Shown: positions 25,316 through 36,157 of the stretch, piece by piece
Layout of the letters: every line of letters starts with the position of its first letter
How positions within the stretch are numbered: position 1 is the first letter of the stretch
From: Exilibacterium tricleocarpae
Lineage (GTDB): Bacteria; Pseudomonadota; Gammaproteobacteria; Pseudomonadales; Cellvibrionaceae
DNA: 64,000 nt
Reading direction: 5' to 3'
Assembly: GCF_007004655.1 (NCBI RefSeq)
Contig: NZ_ML660089.1
Location: forward strand, 62,001-126,000
Translations under genes and position numbers: made by a program
The notes under the pieces: generated by a model
The model's database searches: none
What the model saw: only the letters and a program-made list of their open reading frames with translations
What the model was told of the DNA's origin: nothing

Positions 25316-26818
25316 TTACAGCAGCGACATAGACATGTTCAAGGTATAGGGCAGGTTGACCTTGCGGAATTCGCCTTCGGGCTCGTCTGCGGCTTCCAGG
25401 GCGGCGATACGGCGCTGCTCCAAATGCTCGTTCCAGGCGAGAATATTATAGAACTGGCGAATGTGCTGGACGTAGGTGACCGGCTCCCAGCCGCGGGCGT
25501 AGCCGTGTTTGGTGGTGCGGTAATACTTGCGCTTGGCCAGCTTGGGCAGGTGTTCGCGCACGTCCACCCACTTGTCCGGATTGCCGCCGAAACGCTCGGT
25601 GAGGACCCGGGCGTCCTCCAGGTGGCCGAAGCCGACGTTGTAGGCCGCCAGTGACAGCCACAGGCGGTCGCTGCCCTGGATATCTGCGGGGATGCGGTCG
25701 TAGATCTTTCTAAAGTACTTGGCGCCGCCGTGCACACTCTGGGTCGGGTCCATGCGGTTGCTGACGCCCATTTCGCGAGCGGTGGGCCGGGTCAGCATCA
25801 TCAGGCCCCTGACGCCGGTGGGGGATTTGGCGCGCGCGTTCCAGTGGGATTCCTGGTAACTGATGGCCGCCAGCAGTTGCCAGTCGAGATCGAATATCTC
25901 GGCCGCCTCCTGCATGTCTTTTTTCCACTTCGGCAGTCGCGATTTGATGCGCTTGGCAAACAACAGGGCACCGCCGTTATTGATTTCGTCGACATGGCCA
26001 TAATAGCGCTCGCGGATATCGTCGAGGGTGCCGTCAGACTTGATGCGCTCGAAGAAGGTCTGGGCGGCGTCGTAGAGGCTGCTGTCGCGCTGGCGCGAGA
26101 AGGCCCAGGCCAACTGTTGCTCTTCCTCCAGGTCAAAGGCGATTCGGGCGCGGGGGTAGAGGCTGCGATTGATGGAGTAGGCATTGGAGTCGACGATGGC
26201 ATAATCGATCTCGCCGCTGTGGACCATTTCCACCAGGTCCAGCATTTCCAGCTCGGACTGCTCGCGCCAGCGCAGCGTCGGGTGTTGCTGCTGCAGTTGC
26301 CGCAGGCGTTCGGCGTGGGCACTGTCGGCAATTACCAACAGGTCTTTATCGGCGGCGACAACATCCTCGAAAGACCGGGGGCGTTTTTCGCCGGCCCGGT
26401 ACAGCAGCTGCTGGGTGATGGCGAGGTAAGCGGGGCCGAATACGACTTGTTCGCTGCGCGAGGGGGTGATGGTCAGGCCGGAGGCCCCGAGATTGATCTG
26501 CGGGTCGTCAACGGCGTCGATCAGGCGGCCCAGGTGTTCCTCGTCGCGAATCGCCAGGGAGACATTGAGTTCATCGGCAAAGGCCTTGGCGAGGGTATAT
26601 TCAAACCCGGCCAGACCGTCGGTGCCTTCATAGTAGGTGGTGGGACCGTTGCGGGAGACGATATGCAGGACGCCGTCGGCCTTGATGCGCTCCAGTTCGG
26701 TCGGCGCCCGGCTGGCTACCGCCAGCGTGCTGACCAGGCCGATAAGTACGGCGACATTAAAGCCGCGCCGCAGGGGTGATAACCTCTGTAAACCCCACTG
26801 TCTGGAGCGATTGCGCAT
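25316..26818 (-). CDS. mltF: membrane-bound lytic murein transglycosylase MltF
   Basis: A 500-residue envelope enzyme that cleaves peptidoglycan with formation of anhydromuropeptides. A membrane/signal segment (FNVAVLIGLVSTLAVASR) is followed by a solute-binding-like regulatory domain (about residues 40-265, ending near YYGHVDEI) and a C-terminal SLT catalytic domain. There ISYQESHWNARAKSPTGVRG carries the catalytic glutamate, and LWLSLAAYNVGFGHLEDAR follows. The frame is open from 26920, but the ATG at 26818 (MRNRSRQWG) gives the usual signal sequence. It is divergent from purL across a 730-base region. Confidence 0.94.
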   Translation of the reverse strand: MRNRSRQWGLQRLSPLRRGFNVAVLIGLVSTLAVASRAPTELERIKADGVLHIVSRNGPTTYYEGTDGLAGFEYTLAKAFADELNVSLAIRDEEHLGRLIDAVDDPQINLGASGLTITPSRSEQVVFGPAYLAITQQLLYRAGEKRPRSFEDVVAADKDLLVIADSAHAERLRQLQQQHPTLRWREQSELEMLDLVEMVHSGEIDYAIVDSNAYSINRSLYPRARIAFDLEEEQQLAWAFSRQRDSSLYDAAQTFFERIKSDGTLDDIRERYYGHVDEINNGGALLFAKRIKSRLPKWKKDMQEAAEIFDLDWQLLAAISYQESHWNARAKSPTGVRGLMMLTRPTAREMGVSNRMDPTQSVHGGAKYFRKIYDRIPADIQGSDRLWLSLAAYNVGFGHLEDARVLTERFGGNPDKWVDVREHLPKLAKRKYYRTTKHGYARGWEPVTYVQHIRQFYNILAWNEHLEQRRIAALEAADEPEGEFRKVNLPYTLNMSMSLL

Positions 26819-27551
26819 ACGAATACCCTGTCTCGATATCAAGTCCGATTTTCTGCGTTTTCCAACGGCTGGTTTCGAACCGCTGTTTTCAAAAACGTCT
26901 GCAAAGCACGTTTGGTCCACATTACGCGAGGCCGTAAGGGGAGGGGGTTAACGCCCGTATCCCGCCCGCGGCTGCCCCCCACATATGACTACTCTGACCT
27001 ACACAAACACAAAATGTGCCTTTATTATTCCTTTATTGTTGTTCTTCGCGCCAAGGTCGCGCAAAATCTGTGCGATTGTATAAGGTTAGGCTGTGATCCT
27101 CTAGCTTGTTTTTTGCAAAAAATTAGTGTAATGGGTTTTGGTGAAATCAAATGCCATTGGTCGGAAAGCTGTGCAGGTGCTTGGGCACTTGTTGCCGAGA
27201 TTTCTTACAATTTCTATAGGATTTCACCGTTGTCGCTGTGATTTTGCAATTTAGATGCCAAAAGAGTGTATTACAGGCGGTTTATAAGCCTTAGCTGCGG
27301 TGGGGTTTGGGTGTGGGCTGCAGTGGGGTTGAAAGGCGGATCGGAGGCGGCAAAGGGAGCAATTGCGGGTGGTATTGGAACCGGCGGACAGGGTCCCGCT
27401 GAAAAGGGAAAAGTATAGGGGACGTATAGGGACAAATAGGCCGGCGGCAGGCCGTGAAAGCGGCTGCCCAAACCCTGGGATATCCAGTACAATTGCGGCC
27501 TTTTCGAACCCCCCTGTTGTTACGTAACTGACTAGAGGCTCCACACTGACT
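26819..27551. promoter_or_regulatory. mltF / purL divergent intergenic region with G-quadruplex motif
   Basis: More than 700 bases without a recognisable gene. The left half is AT-rich. The right half (about 27295-27460) is strongly purine-rich on the purL coding strand. At 27302-27328 four G-runs (4, 3, 3 and 4 Gs) are separated by loops of 3, 3 and 7 bases, fitting the standard G-quadruplex pattern. No PurR-like palindrome was clearly recognised. GAGG at about 27534 is the nearest purine tract to the purL start and is rather far for a ribosome site. Confidence 0.5.
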
Positions 27552-30500
27552 ATGCTGACCCTTCGCGGCGCTGCGGCACTTTCTGATTTTCGCACCCAAA
27601 AGCTCCTCCAACAGTTACAGTCAGTGGACCCGTCGATCACCGGTATCCATGCCGAATTCGTGCATTTTGCCGAACTTATCGAGCCTCTGCCCGCCGACCG
27701 ACAGGGGGTGTTGGAGGCGCTGTTGAATTACGGGCCGACGCTGCTCCGGTATTCTCAGGCAGATCAATCTCAAGCGGATCACTCGCAACCCGATCAGGCG
27801 CAACCTGGCCGGGCACAACGAGAGCAGGCCCAACCAGAACAACCGCCGCAGGGCCGCCTGCGGCTGGTGGTGCCGCGCCCCGGCACCATATCCCCCTGGT
27901 CGTCCAAAGCCACCGAGATAGCCCACAACGCCGGGTTGGCGCAAATCCGGCGTCTGGAGCGGGGTGTTGCCTATTATATTGCCGGGGGCGACGAGGCCCT
28001 GGACCCGGCCGCGCAACTGCACGATCGCATGGTGGAGGCGGTGCTGGACACCTTCGAGGCGGCGGAGCAGCTGTTTCACCACGACTACCCCAAGCCGCCG
28101 CGGGAGGTCGATGTGCTTGGCGGCGGGCGCAAGGCGCTGGCCAAAGCCAATATCAACCTGGGGCTGGCGCTGGCTGATGATGAGATCGATTACCTGGCCA
28201 GCAGTTTCGAGGCGCTGCGACGCAACCCGGTCGATGTGGAACTGATGATGTTTGCCCAGGCCAATTCGGAGCACTGTCGCCACAAGATATTCAATGCGAA
28301 CTGGACCCTCGACGGCGAGGAGCAGCCGCTGTCGCTGTTCCAGATGATAAAAAACACCCATGTCGAGGGCGGCGACGGTGTACTGTCGGCTTATGCCGAC
28401 AACGCCGCAGTGGTAACGGGCAGCACCGCCGGGCGTTTTTACCCCGACCCCGAGACCCGTGAATACGGCTACAGCCGCGAGCCGGTGCATCTGTTAATGA
28501 AGGTGGAAACACACAATCATCCTACTGCCATCGCGCCCCATCCCGGCGCCGGTACCGGCGCCGGCGGTGAAATCCGTGACGAAGGGGCGGTGGGGCGCGG
28601 CTCCAAGCCGAAGGCGGGGCTTACCGGCTTTACCGTCTCGAACCTGCAAATCCCCGGTTTTCAACAGCCCTGGGAGCAGGACTACGGCAAGCCCGAGCGC
28701 ATCGTCTCGGCGCTGGACATTATGCTCGAGGGGCCGATCGGCGGCGCCGCGTTCAACAATGAGTTCGGCCGTCCCAATATCTGCGGTTATTTCCGGACCT
28801 TCGAACAGGACTTCAACGGCGAGCGCCGCGGCTATCACAAGCCGATTATGCTGGCCGGCGGTTACGGCAATATCCGCGAGGAACATGTGGAGCAGCGGGA
28901 GTTTGCGCCGGGCTCCCGACTGGTGGTGCTCGGCGGCCCGGCGATGCTGATCGGTCTCGGCGGCGGGGCGGCCTCGTCCATGACCTCGGGCAGCTCCAGC
29001 GAGGCGCTGGATTTTGCCTCGGTGCAGCGGCAGAATCCGGAGATGCAGCGCCGCTGCCAGGAAGTGATCGATCACTGCTGGCAGTTGGGGGCAGATAACC
29101 CTATTGCCTTTATCCACGATGTGGGGGCCGGCGGTCTGTCCAATGCCTTTCCGGAGCTGGCCAAAGACGGCGGTTGTGGAGCGGTGTTCGATTTGCGCAG
29201 TATTCCCAACGACGAACCGGGCATGAGTCCGCTGGAAATCTGGTGCAACGAATCCCAGGAGCGCTATGTACTGGCGATCAGTCCCGCCGACCTGCCGGCC
29301 TTCGAAGCCATTTGCCGGCGCGAGCGCTGCCCCTATGCGGTGGTGGGGGAAGCCACCAAAGCCAAACAGCTGGTGGTCAACGACACCCTGCTCGATGCCA
29401 CACCGGTGGACTTGCCGATGTCGGTGTTGTTCGGCAAACCGCCGAAGATGCACCGCGATGCGGTGCGGCGGGATGTCAGTACCCGGGTTTTCGAGACGGC
29501 GGATATTGATATCAACGATGCCGCCGAGCGGGTACTCAAGCACCCGGCTGTGGCCAGCAAGAGTTTCCTGATTACCATCGGCGACCGCACCGTGACCGGC
29601 CAGGTAAGTCGCGATCAGATGGTCGGCCCCTGGCAAGTGCCGGTGGCCGATTGTGCCGTGACTACAGTGTCCTACGAGGGCTATGCCGGCGAGGCCATGG
29701 CTATGGGCGAGCGCACCCCCGCGGCGCTGATCGACGGGCCGGCGGCCGGACGCATGGCCATCGCCGAGGCGATTACCAATATCGCCGCGGCGCCGGTCGG
29801 ACACTTGTCCGCTGTCAAACTTTCTGCCAACTGGATGTGTGCCGCGGGCCACCCCGGGGAGGACGAAAAACTCTACCGCACCGTGCAGACTGTCGGTATG
29901 GAGGTGTGCCCGCAGTTGGGTATCACAATACCCGTGGGCAAAGACTCCATGTCAATGCGCACCGCCTGGACCGATGCGGCCGGCGAGGCCAAAGCCGTGA
30001 CGGCGCCGCTGTCGCTGGTGATTTCCGCGTTTGCCCCGGTCGCGGATGTGCGCCGGACCCTGACGCCGTGCCTGCAAACCGATCAGGGCGAATGCGATTT
30101 GGTGCTGGTTGATCTGGGGGCCGGCAAAAACCGCTTGGGAGCCTCTATTCTTGCCCAGGTACACAACCGGATGGGGGAGGCGGTGGCCGACCTCGACGAC
30201 CCCGAGTTACTGAAAGGCTTTTTCACCGCCCTGCAGGACAGCCTGGCGGCCGAACACCTGCTTGCCTACCACGACCGCAGTGACGGCGGTCTGTTCGTTA
30301 CCCTCACCGAAATGGCATTTGCCGGGCACTGTGGTATCGATATCGATATCGATGGCTTGGGGGACGATCCGATTGCGGCTCTGTTCAGTGAAGAACTGGG
30401 CGCAGTGGTGCAGGTGCCGCGCCAGCACACTGCGGCTGTTGTAGAGCGATTCGAGGCAGCCGGGTTGCGCGACTGTGTGCACCTGCTCGGCACCACTAAC

Positions 30501-31508
30501 GCCGAAGACCAGGTGTGTATCCGACATCGCGGCAATATCGTGTTTGAACAGGCGCGGGCATTTTTGCAGCTGTTGTGGAGTGAAACCAGCTATCGCTTAC
30601 AGGCGCTGCGGGACAACCCGGACTGTGCGCAGCAGGAGTTTGACCGGATTCTACAGGCCGATCCGGGGCTCAGCGCGCGGCTGACGTATGACTGCGCCGA
30701 GGATATTGCCGCGCCGTTTATCGACACCGGTGTGCGACCCCGGGTGGCGATCCTGCGGGAGCAGGGAGTCAACAGCCAGGTGGAGATGGCGGCGGCCTTC
30801 GACCGCGCCGGCTTCGCCGCTGTGGATGTGCATATGAGCGATATCCTCAACGACCGGGTGCAACTGGCGGACTTCAGGGGATTGGTGGCCTGTGGCGGAT
30901 TTTCCTACGGTGATGTGTTGGGAGCGGGTGAGGGCTGGGCGAAAACGATACTGTTCAACCCATTGGTCAGGGACCAGTTCCAGCAGTTCTTTCACCGCGA
31001 CGACACCTTTAGCCTGGGTGTCTGTAACGGCTGTCAGATGATGGCGGCCATCAAGGCGCTGATTCCGGGTACCCGGCACTGGCCGCGTTTTGTGCGCAAC
31101 CTTTCAGAGCAATATGAGGCGCGTTTCAGCCTGGTGCAGGTGCAGACCAGCCCGTCCGTGCTGTTTCGCGACATGGAGGGGTCGCATATGCCGATCGCCG
31201 TCGCCCATGGTGAGGGTCGGGCTGAATTTAGCGGGCCGGCAGCGCTGCAGGCTTGTGACGACAGCGGACTGGTGCCATTGCGCTTTGTCGGCAACGATAT
31301 CAGCCAAACGGAAGTTTATCCGTCCAACCCCAATGGCTCGCCGAAGGGGATCACCGGTATTTGCAATGAAGGTGGCAGGGTCACCATTATGATGCCCCAC
31401 CCGGAGCGGGTATTCCGCACGGTTTCCAACTCCTGGCACCCGCGCGACTGGGGCGAGGACAGTGCCTGGATGCGGATATTTCGCAACGCGCGGGTGTTTG
31501 TCAGTTAG
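27552..31508 (+). CDS. purL: phosphoribosylformylglycinamidine synthase
   Basis: Large single-chain PurL, 1318 residues (E. coli 1295), converting FGAR, glutamine and ATP to FGAM in purine synthesis. The N-terminal PurS-like domain starts [17 protein letters not shown]-grasp-like repeats carry [17 protein letters not shown] and [20 protein letters not shown]. The C-terminal glutaminase domain has the nucleophile [24 protein letters not shown] and the His/Glu pair in [10 protein letters not shown]. An unusual glutamine/aspartate/proline-rich stretch at about residues 73-108 (nt 27768-27875) with repeated QADQ/QPDQ/QPEQ units interrupts the N-terminal domain. Confidence 0.97.
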   Translation: MLTLRGAAALSDFRTQKLLQQLQSVDPSITGIHAEFVHFAELIEPLPADRQGVLEALLNYGPTLLRYSQADQSQADHSQPDQAQPGRAQREQAQPEQPPQGRLRLVVPRPGTISPWSSKATEIAHNAGLAQIRRLERGVAYYIAGGDEALDPAAQLHDRMVEAVLDTFEAAEQLFHHDYPKPPREVDVLGGGRKALAKANINLGLALADDEIDYLASSFEALRRNPVDVELMMFAQANSEHCRHKIFNANWTLDGEEQPLSLFQMIKNTHVEGGDGVLSAYADNAAVVTGSTAGRFYPDPETREYGYSREPVHLLMKVETHNHPTAIAPHPGAGTGAGGEIRDEGAVGRGSKPKAGLTGFTVSNLQIPGFQQPWEQDYGKPERIVSALDIMLEGPIGGAAFNNEFGRPNICGYFRTFEQDFNGERRGYHKPIMLAGGYGNIREEHVEQREFAPGSRLVVLGGPAMLIGLGGGAASSMTSGSSSEALDFASVQRQNPEMQRRCQEVIDHCWQLGADNPIAFIHDVGAGGLSNAFPELAKDGGCGAVFDLRSIPNDEPGMSPLEIWCNESQERYVLAISPADLPAFEAICRRERCPYAVVGEATKAKQLVVNDTLLDATPVDLPMSVLFGKPPKMHRDAVRRDVSTRVFETADIDINDAAERVLKHPAVASKSFLITIGDRTVTGQVSRDQMVGPWQVPVADCAVTTVSYEGYAGEAMAMGERTPAALIDGPAAGRMAIAEAITNIAAAPVGHLSAVKLSANWMCAAGHPGEDEKLYRTVQTVGMEVCPQLGITIPVGKDSMSMRTAWTDAAGEAKAVTAPLSLVISAFAPVADVRRTLTPCLQTDQGECDLVLVDLGAGKNRLGASILAQVHNRMGEAVADLDDPELLKGFFTALQDSLAAEHLLAYHDRSDGGLFVTLTEMAFAGHCGIDIDIDGLGDDPIAALFSEELGAVVQVPRQHTAAVVERFEAAGLRDCVHLLGTTNAEDQVCIRHRGNIVFEQARAFLQLLWSETSYRLQALRDNPDCAQQEFDRILQADPGLSARLTYDCAEDIAAPFIDTGVRPRVAILREQGVNSQVEMAAAFDRAGFAAVDVHMSDILNDRVQLADFRGLVACGGFSYGDVLGAGEGWAKTILFNPLVRDQFQQFFHRDDTFSLGVCNGCQMMAAIKALIPGTRHWPRFVRNLSEQYEARFSLVQVQTSPSVLFRDMEGSHMPIAVAHGEGRAEFSGPAALQACDDSGLVPLRFVGNDISQTEVYPSNPNGSPKGITGICNEGGRVTIMMPHPERVFRTVSNSWHPRDWGEDSAWMRIFRNARVFVS

Positions 31509-31614
31509 ACGAGAGGCACCGGCAAGTCTTACAACTCGAAAGACGACAGCAGGCAGCAACGCGCAGGGAAAAGTTTACTGTTAACAGCTTACAGCGGCCC
31601 ACAGTGATAATATA

Positions 31615-31709
31615 CTGTTAGCTGTTAGCTGTTAGCTGTTAGCTGTTAGCTGTTAGCTGTTAGCTGTTAGCTGTTAGCTGTTAGCTGTTAGCTGTTAGCT
31701 GTTAGCTGT
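31615..31709. repeat. heptanucleotide tandem repeat (CTGTTAG)n
   Basis: About 13.5 perfect copies of the seven-base unit CTGTTAG, ending 25 bases before the ATG of the next gene. A diverged relative (TACTGTTAACAGCTTACAGC) lies just upstream near 31577-31596. Because copy number can change by slippage, it may alter promoter spacing for the downstream gene. Nothing else is seen between purL and that gene. Confidence 0.95.
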
Positions 31710-31734
31710 ATTTTTATTTATCAAAAGGTTGTCA

Positions 31735-32136
31735 ATGTTAAAACATATCGCCGTTAGACTGCAGAAAGTTCACCATGCCGAAATCGGCTTCTCACTGAAA
31801 AACGCAAAACTCGTAAACGCCGCTCTGGAAAAGCGCGATCCGGCGCTAAAGAACCTGCTGGAAGGATTAAATCGCAACGGCCTCGAATACGTGGTCGACG
31901 GTTGCGACCTCTACTGGTTTCAGATTGAAGACGAGCGTCCGTTGAGTTTTTATGCATCATTGAACGAAGTGGAGTGTGTGTTTGACAGCAGTTGGTTCGA
32001 AACCGAAAAAGAGAAGATCCGGCATTTGTCCGGAGTCCGGTACTTTGACGCCAGCGCCGGCCTGGCGGACCAGTTTGTGATTAAAGACCAGCAACGCGCT
32101 ATCGATTACGACATTTCCCTGGTTGCTGCCGCCTAG
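31735..32136 (+). CDS. conserved-looking hypothetical protein downstream of a heptamer repeat
   Basis: A 133-residue soluble protein with no signal or membrane segment and no family I recognise. It has a basic N-terminus (MLKHIAVRLQKVHHAEIGFS), a tryptophan-containing strand (VDGCDLYWFQIEDERPLSFY) and an acidic middle. Codon usage looks like its neighbours. AAAAGG at about 31721-31726 is a possible ribosome site; a TTG two codons earlier is an alternative start. The position 25 bases after the repeat array makes slippage-dependent expression possible. Confidence 0.6.
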   Translation: MLKHIAVRLQKVHHAEIGFSLKNAKLVNAALEKRDPALKNLLEGLNRNGLEYVVDGCDLYWFQIEDERPLSFYASLNEVECVFDSSWFETEKEKIRHLSGVRYFDASAGLADQFVIKDQQRAIDYDISLVAAA

Positions 32137-32194
32137 TCCGACACTCTGTTTCGACGTGAGGTCAGGACCCCAGGGTAACCTCGGGTGGCGATCT

Positions 32195-32953
<759 letters not shown>

Positions 32954-33462
32954 GTTTGCCTGCTCTCTTTAACCGGGTGTTGTTTCAGGCACCGCGAACA
33001 TGCCAACCGACGTAGAGTGTAGGGGAGGTGATTGCCGCCTTAAAGAATCAGAACTCTGTGGTCGATATCAGTCATATTTATACAAACCGTGACCCCTTCC
33101 TTTCTTCTGGCGAGCCAAGCAATAACCGCCGGTACTGCTGCCATTCGCAGGCAGGCCCCTCAGCACATGACTGACTTTGGCTTCGTTGACCGCGTTCTGG
33201 CAAGAGCCATCGGTACTCATGGCTTGCCCGAAAACATGGCCAATTTATACAACGCTTTGTGCACCCCGGAAAAGGCTGCAGTTTGTGGGGCAAGGATCGA
33301 ACAACTGCGAGTTGCGGTTCTTTTTCCACCGGTCCACAAAGAGCCGGTGTCTGTTTTCTGCCGTGACGCTTATCTGCGGTTACGGCGCGATCTCACCGCC
33401 GGATGGTGTTTTGCGACCCGAGATGGCAAAATTACCGCTTTCCTCCGCGGGAGCTTGAAACC
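32954..33462. other. intergenic stretch with unresolved overlapping short frames
   Basis: About 510 bases between the methyltransferase and the SRPBCC gene. Two opposite open frames overlap here (plus 33089-33466, 125 codons; minus 33078-33329, 83 codons). Neither matches a family I recognise and neither has a clear ribosome site. The plus frame runs through the start region of the SRPBCC gene. I leave both uncalled; the region may be a decayed gene. Confidence 0.4.
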
Positions 33463-33993
33463 ATGAAAGCAATAAAAATAATCATTGGTAGTATCGTCGG
33501 TCTGTTAGTCATCGTGGTAGTGGTGGGATTATTCCTGCCGGATACGGCGCATGTGGAACGCTCCGTCGTTATCAAAGCACCGGTCTCCGATGTCTACCAG
33601 ATGCTCAACGGCTTTAAACGCTTCAACGAATGGTCGCCCTGGCACGCCAAGGACCCCGATACCGAATACACGTTCAGCGGCCCTGAGCAGGGTGTCGGCG
33701 CGCGCATGACCTGGGCCAGTGAAAATCGGAATGTCGGCAGCGGCAGCCAGGAAATTATCGCCACGCAGGAGAACCAACGCATTGAGGTGCAGCTGGATTT
33801 CGGTGCCGAGGGTGATGCCGTTTCCTACTACCAGATGCAGCCCGCCGGTGACGGTACCCGGGTGACCTGGGGCTTCGACACCGATTTCAAAGGCAATATT
33901 ATCGGCCGCTACTTTGGCCTGATGTTCGACGGTATGCTCGGGCCCGATTATGAAAATGGCCTGGCCCGGTTACAGGCGTTGTTGGAGCAGTAA
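33463..33993 (+). CDS. SRPBCC-family (polyketide cyclase/START-like) membrane-anchored protein
   Basis: A 176-residue protein with one N-terminal membrane helix (IIIGSIVGLLVIVVVVGLFL) followed by a SRPBCC lipid-binding-like domain (VERSVVIKAPVSDVYQMLNG, then FKRFNEWSPWHAKDPDTEY). Proteins of this layout are common and of unknown ligand. The frame opens at 33403, but the ATG at 33463 with GGGAG upstream is preferred since the membrane helix then starts the protein. A strong hairpin lies 40 bases after the stop. Confidence 0.85.
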   Translation: MKAIKIIIGSIVGLLVIVVVVGLFLPDTAHVERSVVIKAPVSDVYQMLNGFKRFNEWSPWHAKDPDTEYTFSGPEQGVGARMTWASENRNVGSGSQEIIATQENQRIEVQLDFGAEGDAVSYYQMQPAGDGTRVTWGFDTDFKGNIIGRYFGLMFDGMLGPDYENGLARLQALLEQ

Positions 33994-34034
33994 CACCGCT
34001 GTCAGCAGCGACTGACCACCGGGCTTTTTTTGCA

Positions 34035-34063
34035 GCAGCACTCGCTGTTATGGCGAGTGCTGC
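34035..34063 (+). terminator. strong hairpin after the SRPBCC gene
   Basis: A perfect 11-base-pair stem (34035-34045 with 34053-34063, loop TGTTATG). A T-run lies before it (34025-34031) but not after it, so it is not a standard intrinsic terminator in either direction. Termination is a guess; it may be an RNA-stability hairpin between convergent genes. Confidence 0.35.
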
Positions 34064-34187
34064 CGGTCGTTGCGCGGCAGTGGCTTTTTAGGTTTTCGCA
34101 ACCCTGTACCGGCGCTTGGCGATCAGTAAGTTATAGGCTTGGTGCGGACAGTAAAATGCCGCCCCAGTAATTTAACACCGCAAAAAG

Positions 34188-35870
34188 CTATAGCCCCAGC
34201 AGTGCTTTACCCTGATTAAAACTGACATCCACCGGAATACCCCGCGCCGCCAGCAAGTCGAGGTCCGCCTGCAATTGCGGGCCGATAACGCCCTGTTCCT
34301 GTAACAACTGCTTGGCCTTGGCATAGTCGCCGTCACCCTGGATCGTCAGAATAATGCGGGACAAATCTGCCATGGCCGCCTGCATCTTATCGAAGTTTAT
34401 CCGGTAGTGGCCGGATACCGGGTCGCGGCTAAATGCGCCCGCCTGCGCAAAGAAGTTGAAGCGAATCATATTGGCCTGGCCGTGGGCGCTGGCAGCGCCG
34501 AAACGAATGGAGCGGAAAATGCTCGCCATAAACGTCACGTAGTTATCCATCAACGCGCCGTCGTCCAACTCGCCCTTGTTGAAAAGTTCAGTGACCATAT
34601 ACAGACCGAGCACATCCGCCTTGCCTTCCTCCAGTGCCGCAGAGGTTTCCTTCAGCGCTTTGCGCACCGACTCGCCGCCGGTTATCGTTTTCTTAATTCC
34701 CAGCCCATGGGCCACCTCATGGAACATGGTGTTGGCGAAAAACGCATCGAAGGTAATGTGCGGGCGCTGGTCTGCCGCGATCAGGGCAGTGGACAGCGGT
34801 ACCAGGATTTTGTCGAATTTGGCTCGCATGGCGTTTTTCAACTGCAGCCGCCGGGTGCCTTTCTCAAGCTGCACTTCCTCGTCGTTGGGCAGATTGATGG
34901 CGATAGTCTTGGCGCCCGCATTGCAGTCGCCGGCGTAGAAGACGACATCGTAGGCGTTCAACTCGGAATCGGTGCCCGGTGTTTCGCTTTTATACGGGTC
35001 GGGCACCGGCAGGCCCCGCTGCAGCTCGGGTAAAAACTGTGTCAGGCGCGCGAGTCTCCGGCTCCAGGCGATATCTTTGATTAACACATAGCCTTCAAAG
35101 GCCGTGCGGTAATTAAACAGTCGGTCTTCATAGTTTTCGATCGGACCGATAACCACATCCACCTGGTTGTTTTTCATCTCCATCCAGGCCATATCGCTGG
35201 CCCGGTAGTCGTCGTTCAGGAATGCCTCGGCCCGCAGGCGCAAATAGCGGGCAAAGTCCGGGTCCTGGGCCAGGTCGGCAGCTTCGCGTAGCAGCGCTGC
35301 GGCCCGGGTGAGTTCCGGCCGGTAGGCGGCGCTGTAGGGAACCAGCGTGAGCTGGCCGGCGCTGTCGCGTTGCACCAGGGAATAAAGCCCCCGCTTTTCC
35401 GGTTCCGCCCAGGCTTCAAACTCCGCCTTGCTCATATCGACAGGGTAGAAGTTGGCGCCCAGGGGTTTTGGTCCCACACCGCTGATAAACGGCTTGTTGC
35501 CGTCAAGCCTGTCCCAGGGGCCGTAGTTGAGCGCGGCGAAGCGGCGCGCGGCGGGATCGGGGATACCGGTGAGCAACTCCTCGGGATTGCCGTAGGACTG
35601 GCGCCAGAACAGCCCGTCCATAACCGTGGCGGCGTCGATCAGTGTCGCCACCATGCGTTTTTGAGTAGGCGACAGGTGGCTGAGGTCAGCACGCAGATCG
35701 ACGCTGGCGTAGATATCGAAGCGGGGATTGGCGGGCGCGGGGCTGGTGGCGGTGGCGTTCGGTTTTGAGGTCGGTGCCGGGGTTTCGGCAGCGCCGGGTG
35801 CCGGTGATTGATCGCAACCGGCCAGCGCGACAAGCGCGGCGAATGCCAGGGTGATTAGGTAAATTTTCAT
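34188..35870 (-). CDS. M49-like zinc metallopeptidase lipoprotein (dipeptidyl-peptidase III related)
   Basis: A 560-residue lipoprotein: signal ITLAFAALVALAGCDQSPAP with lipobox LAGC, then a proline/threonine-rich linker of about 30 residues. The catalytic region has the zinc motif FHEVAHGLGIKK (HExxH, near residue 382) and the downstream EEGKADVLGLYMV carrying a third ligand (near residue 413). This two-motif arrangement resembles bacterial relatives of DPP III (peptidase family M49), which have HExxH in place of the eukaryotic HExxxH. It is probably exposed at the periplasmic side of a membrane. No partner genes are evident: it is flanked by the SRPBCC gene and a divergent hydrolase. Confidence 0.82.
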   Translation of the reverse strand: MKIYLITLAFAALVALAGCDQSPAPGAAETPAPTSKPNATATSPAPANPRFDIYASVDLRADLSHLSPTQKRMVATLIDAATVMDGLFWRQSYGNPEELLTGIPDPAARRFAALNYGPWDRLDGNKPFISGVGPKPLGANFYPVDMSKAEFEAWAEPEKRGLYSLVQRDSAGQLTLVPYSAAYRPELTRAAALLREAADLAQDPDFARYLRLRAEAFLNDDYRASDMAWMEMKNNQVDVVIGPIENYEDRLFNYRTAFEGYVLIKDIAWSRRLARLTQFLPELQRGLPVPDPYKSETPGTDSELNAYDVVFYAGDCNAGAKTIAINLPNDEEVQLEKGTRRLQLKNAMRAKFDKILVPLSTALIAADQRPHITFDAFFANTMFHEVAHGLGIKKTITGGESVRKALKETSAALEEGKADVLGLYMVTELFNKGELDDGALMDNYVTFMASIFRSIRFGAASAHGQANMIRFNFFAQAGAFSRDPVSGHYRINFDKMQAAMADLSRIILTIQGDGDYAKAKQLLQEQGVIGPQLQADLDLLAARGIPVDVSFNQGKALLGL

Positions 35871-36082
35871 ATTTATAGACCTGGTTGTTTTGGGGTCAGC
35901 TATGGGACGACTGGCACTGGCGTGCCCTCAAGCACGAGTGACCGGATAAATAAAGCCGTGCATGTTTATCGCACTTGGCCCGGCCGCCGCTATGATCTCG
36001 GTCAGACTATGCCGTAGCTTCTCTGTAAAGTCGCTGTTGACCGGGTGTGTCAGGCTTGACGCTTTGGCGGTAAACTCTATAT

Positions 36083-36108
36083 ATTGACGATTTATTCAAT
36101 AGTCGTGC
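36083..36108. promoter_or_regulatory. candidate operator upstream of hydrolase lipoprotein
   Basis: An AT-rich imperfect palindrome, GACGATT-TATTC-AATAGTC, lies about 55-70 bases before the ATG of the plus-strand hydrolase. A TetR-family regulator is encoded convergently beyond that hydrolase, so this is a possible site for it. The assignment rests only on symmetry and position. Confidence 0.35.
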
Positions 36109-36157
36109 CGAGCTGTTCCAAATTCGATGGGTGAACGGTGTCGAGGGGGGAGGCTGA

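Noticed and set aside
33078-33466. Two overlapping short frames as genes
   Set aside because: No recognisable family and no clear ribosome sites on either strand; left as an unresolved region.
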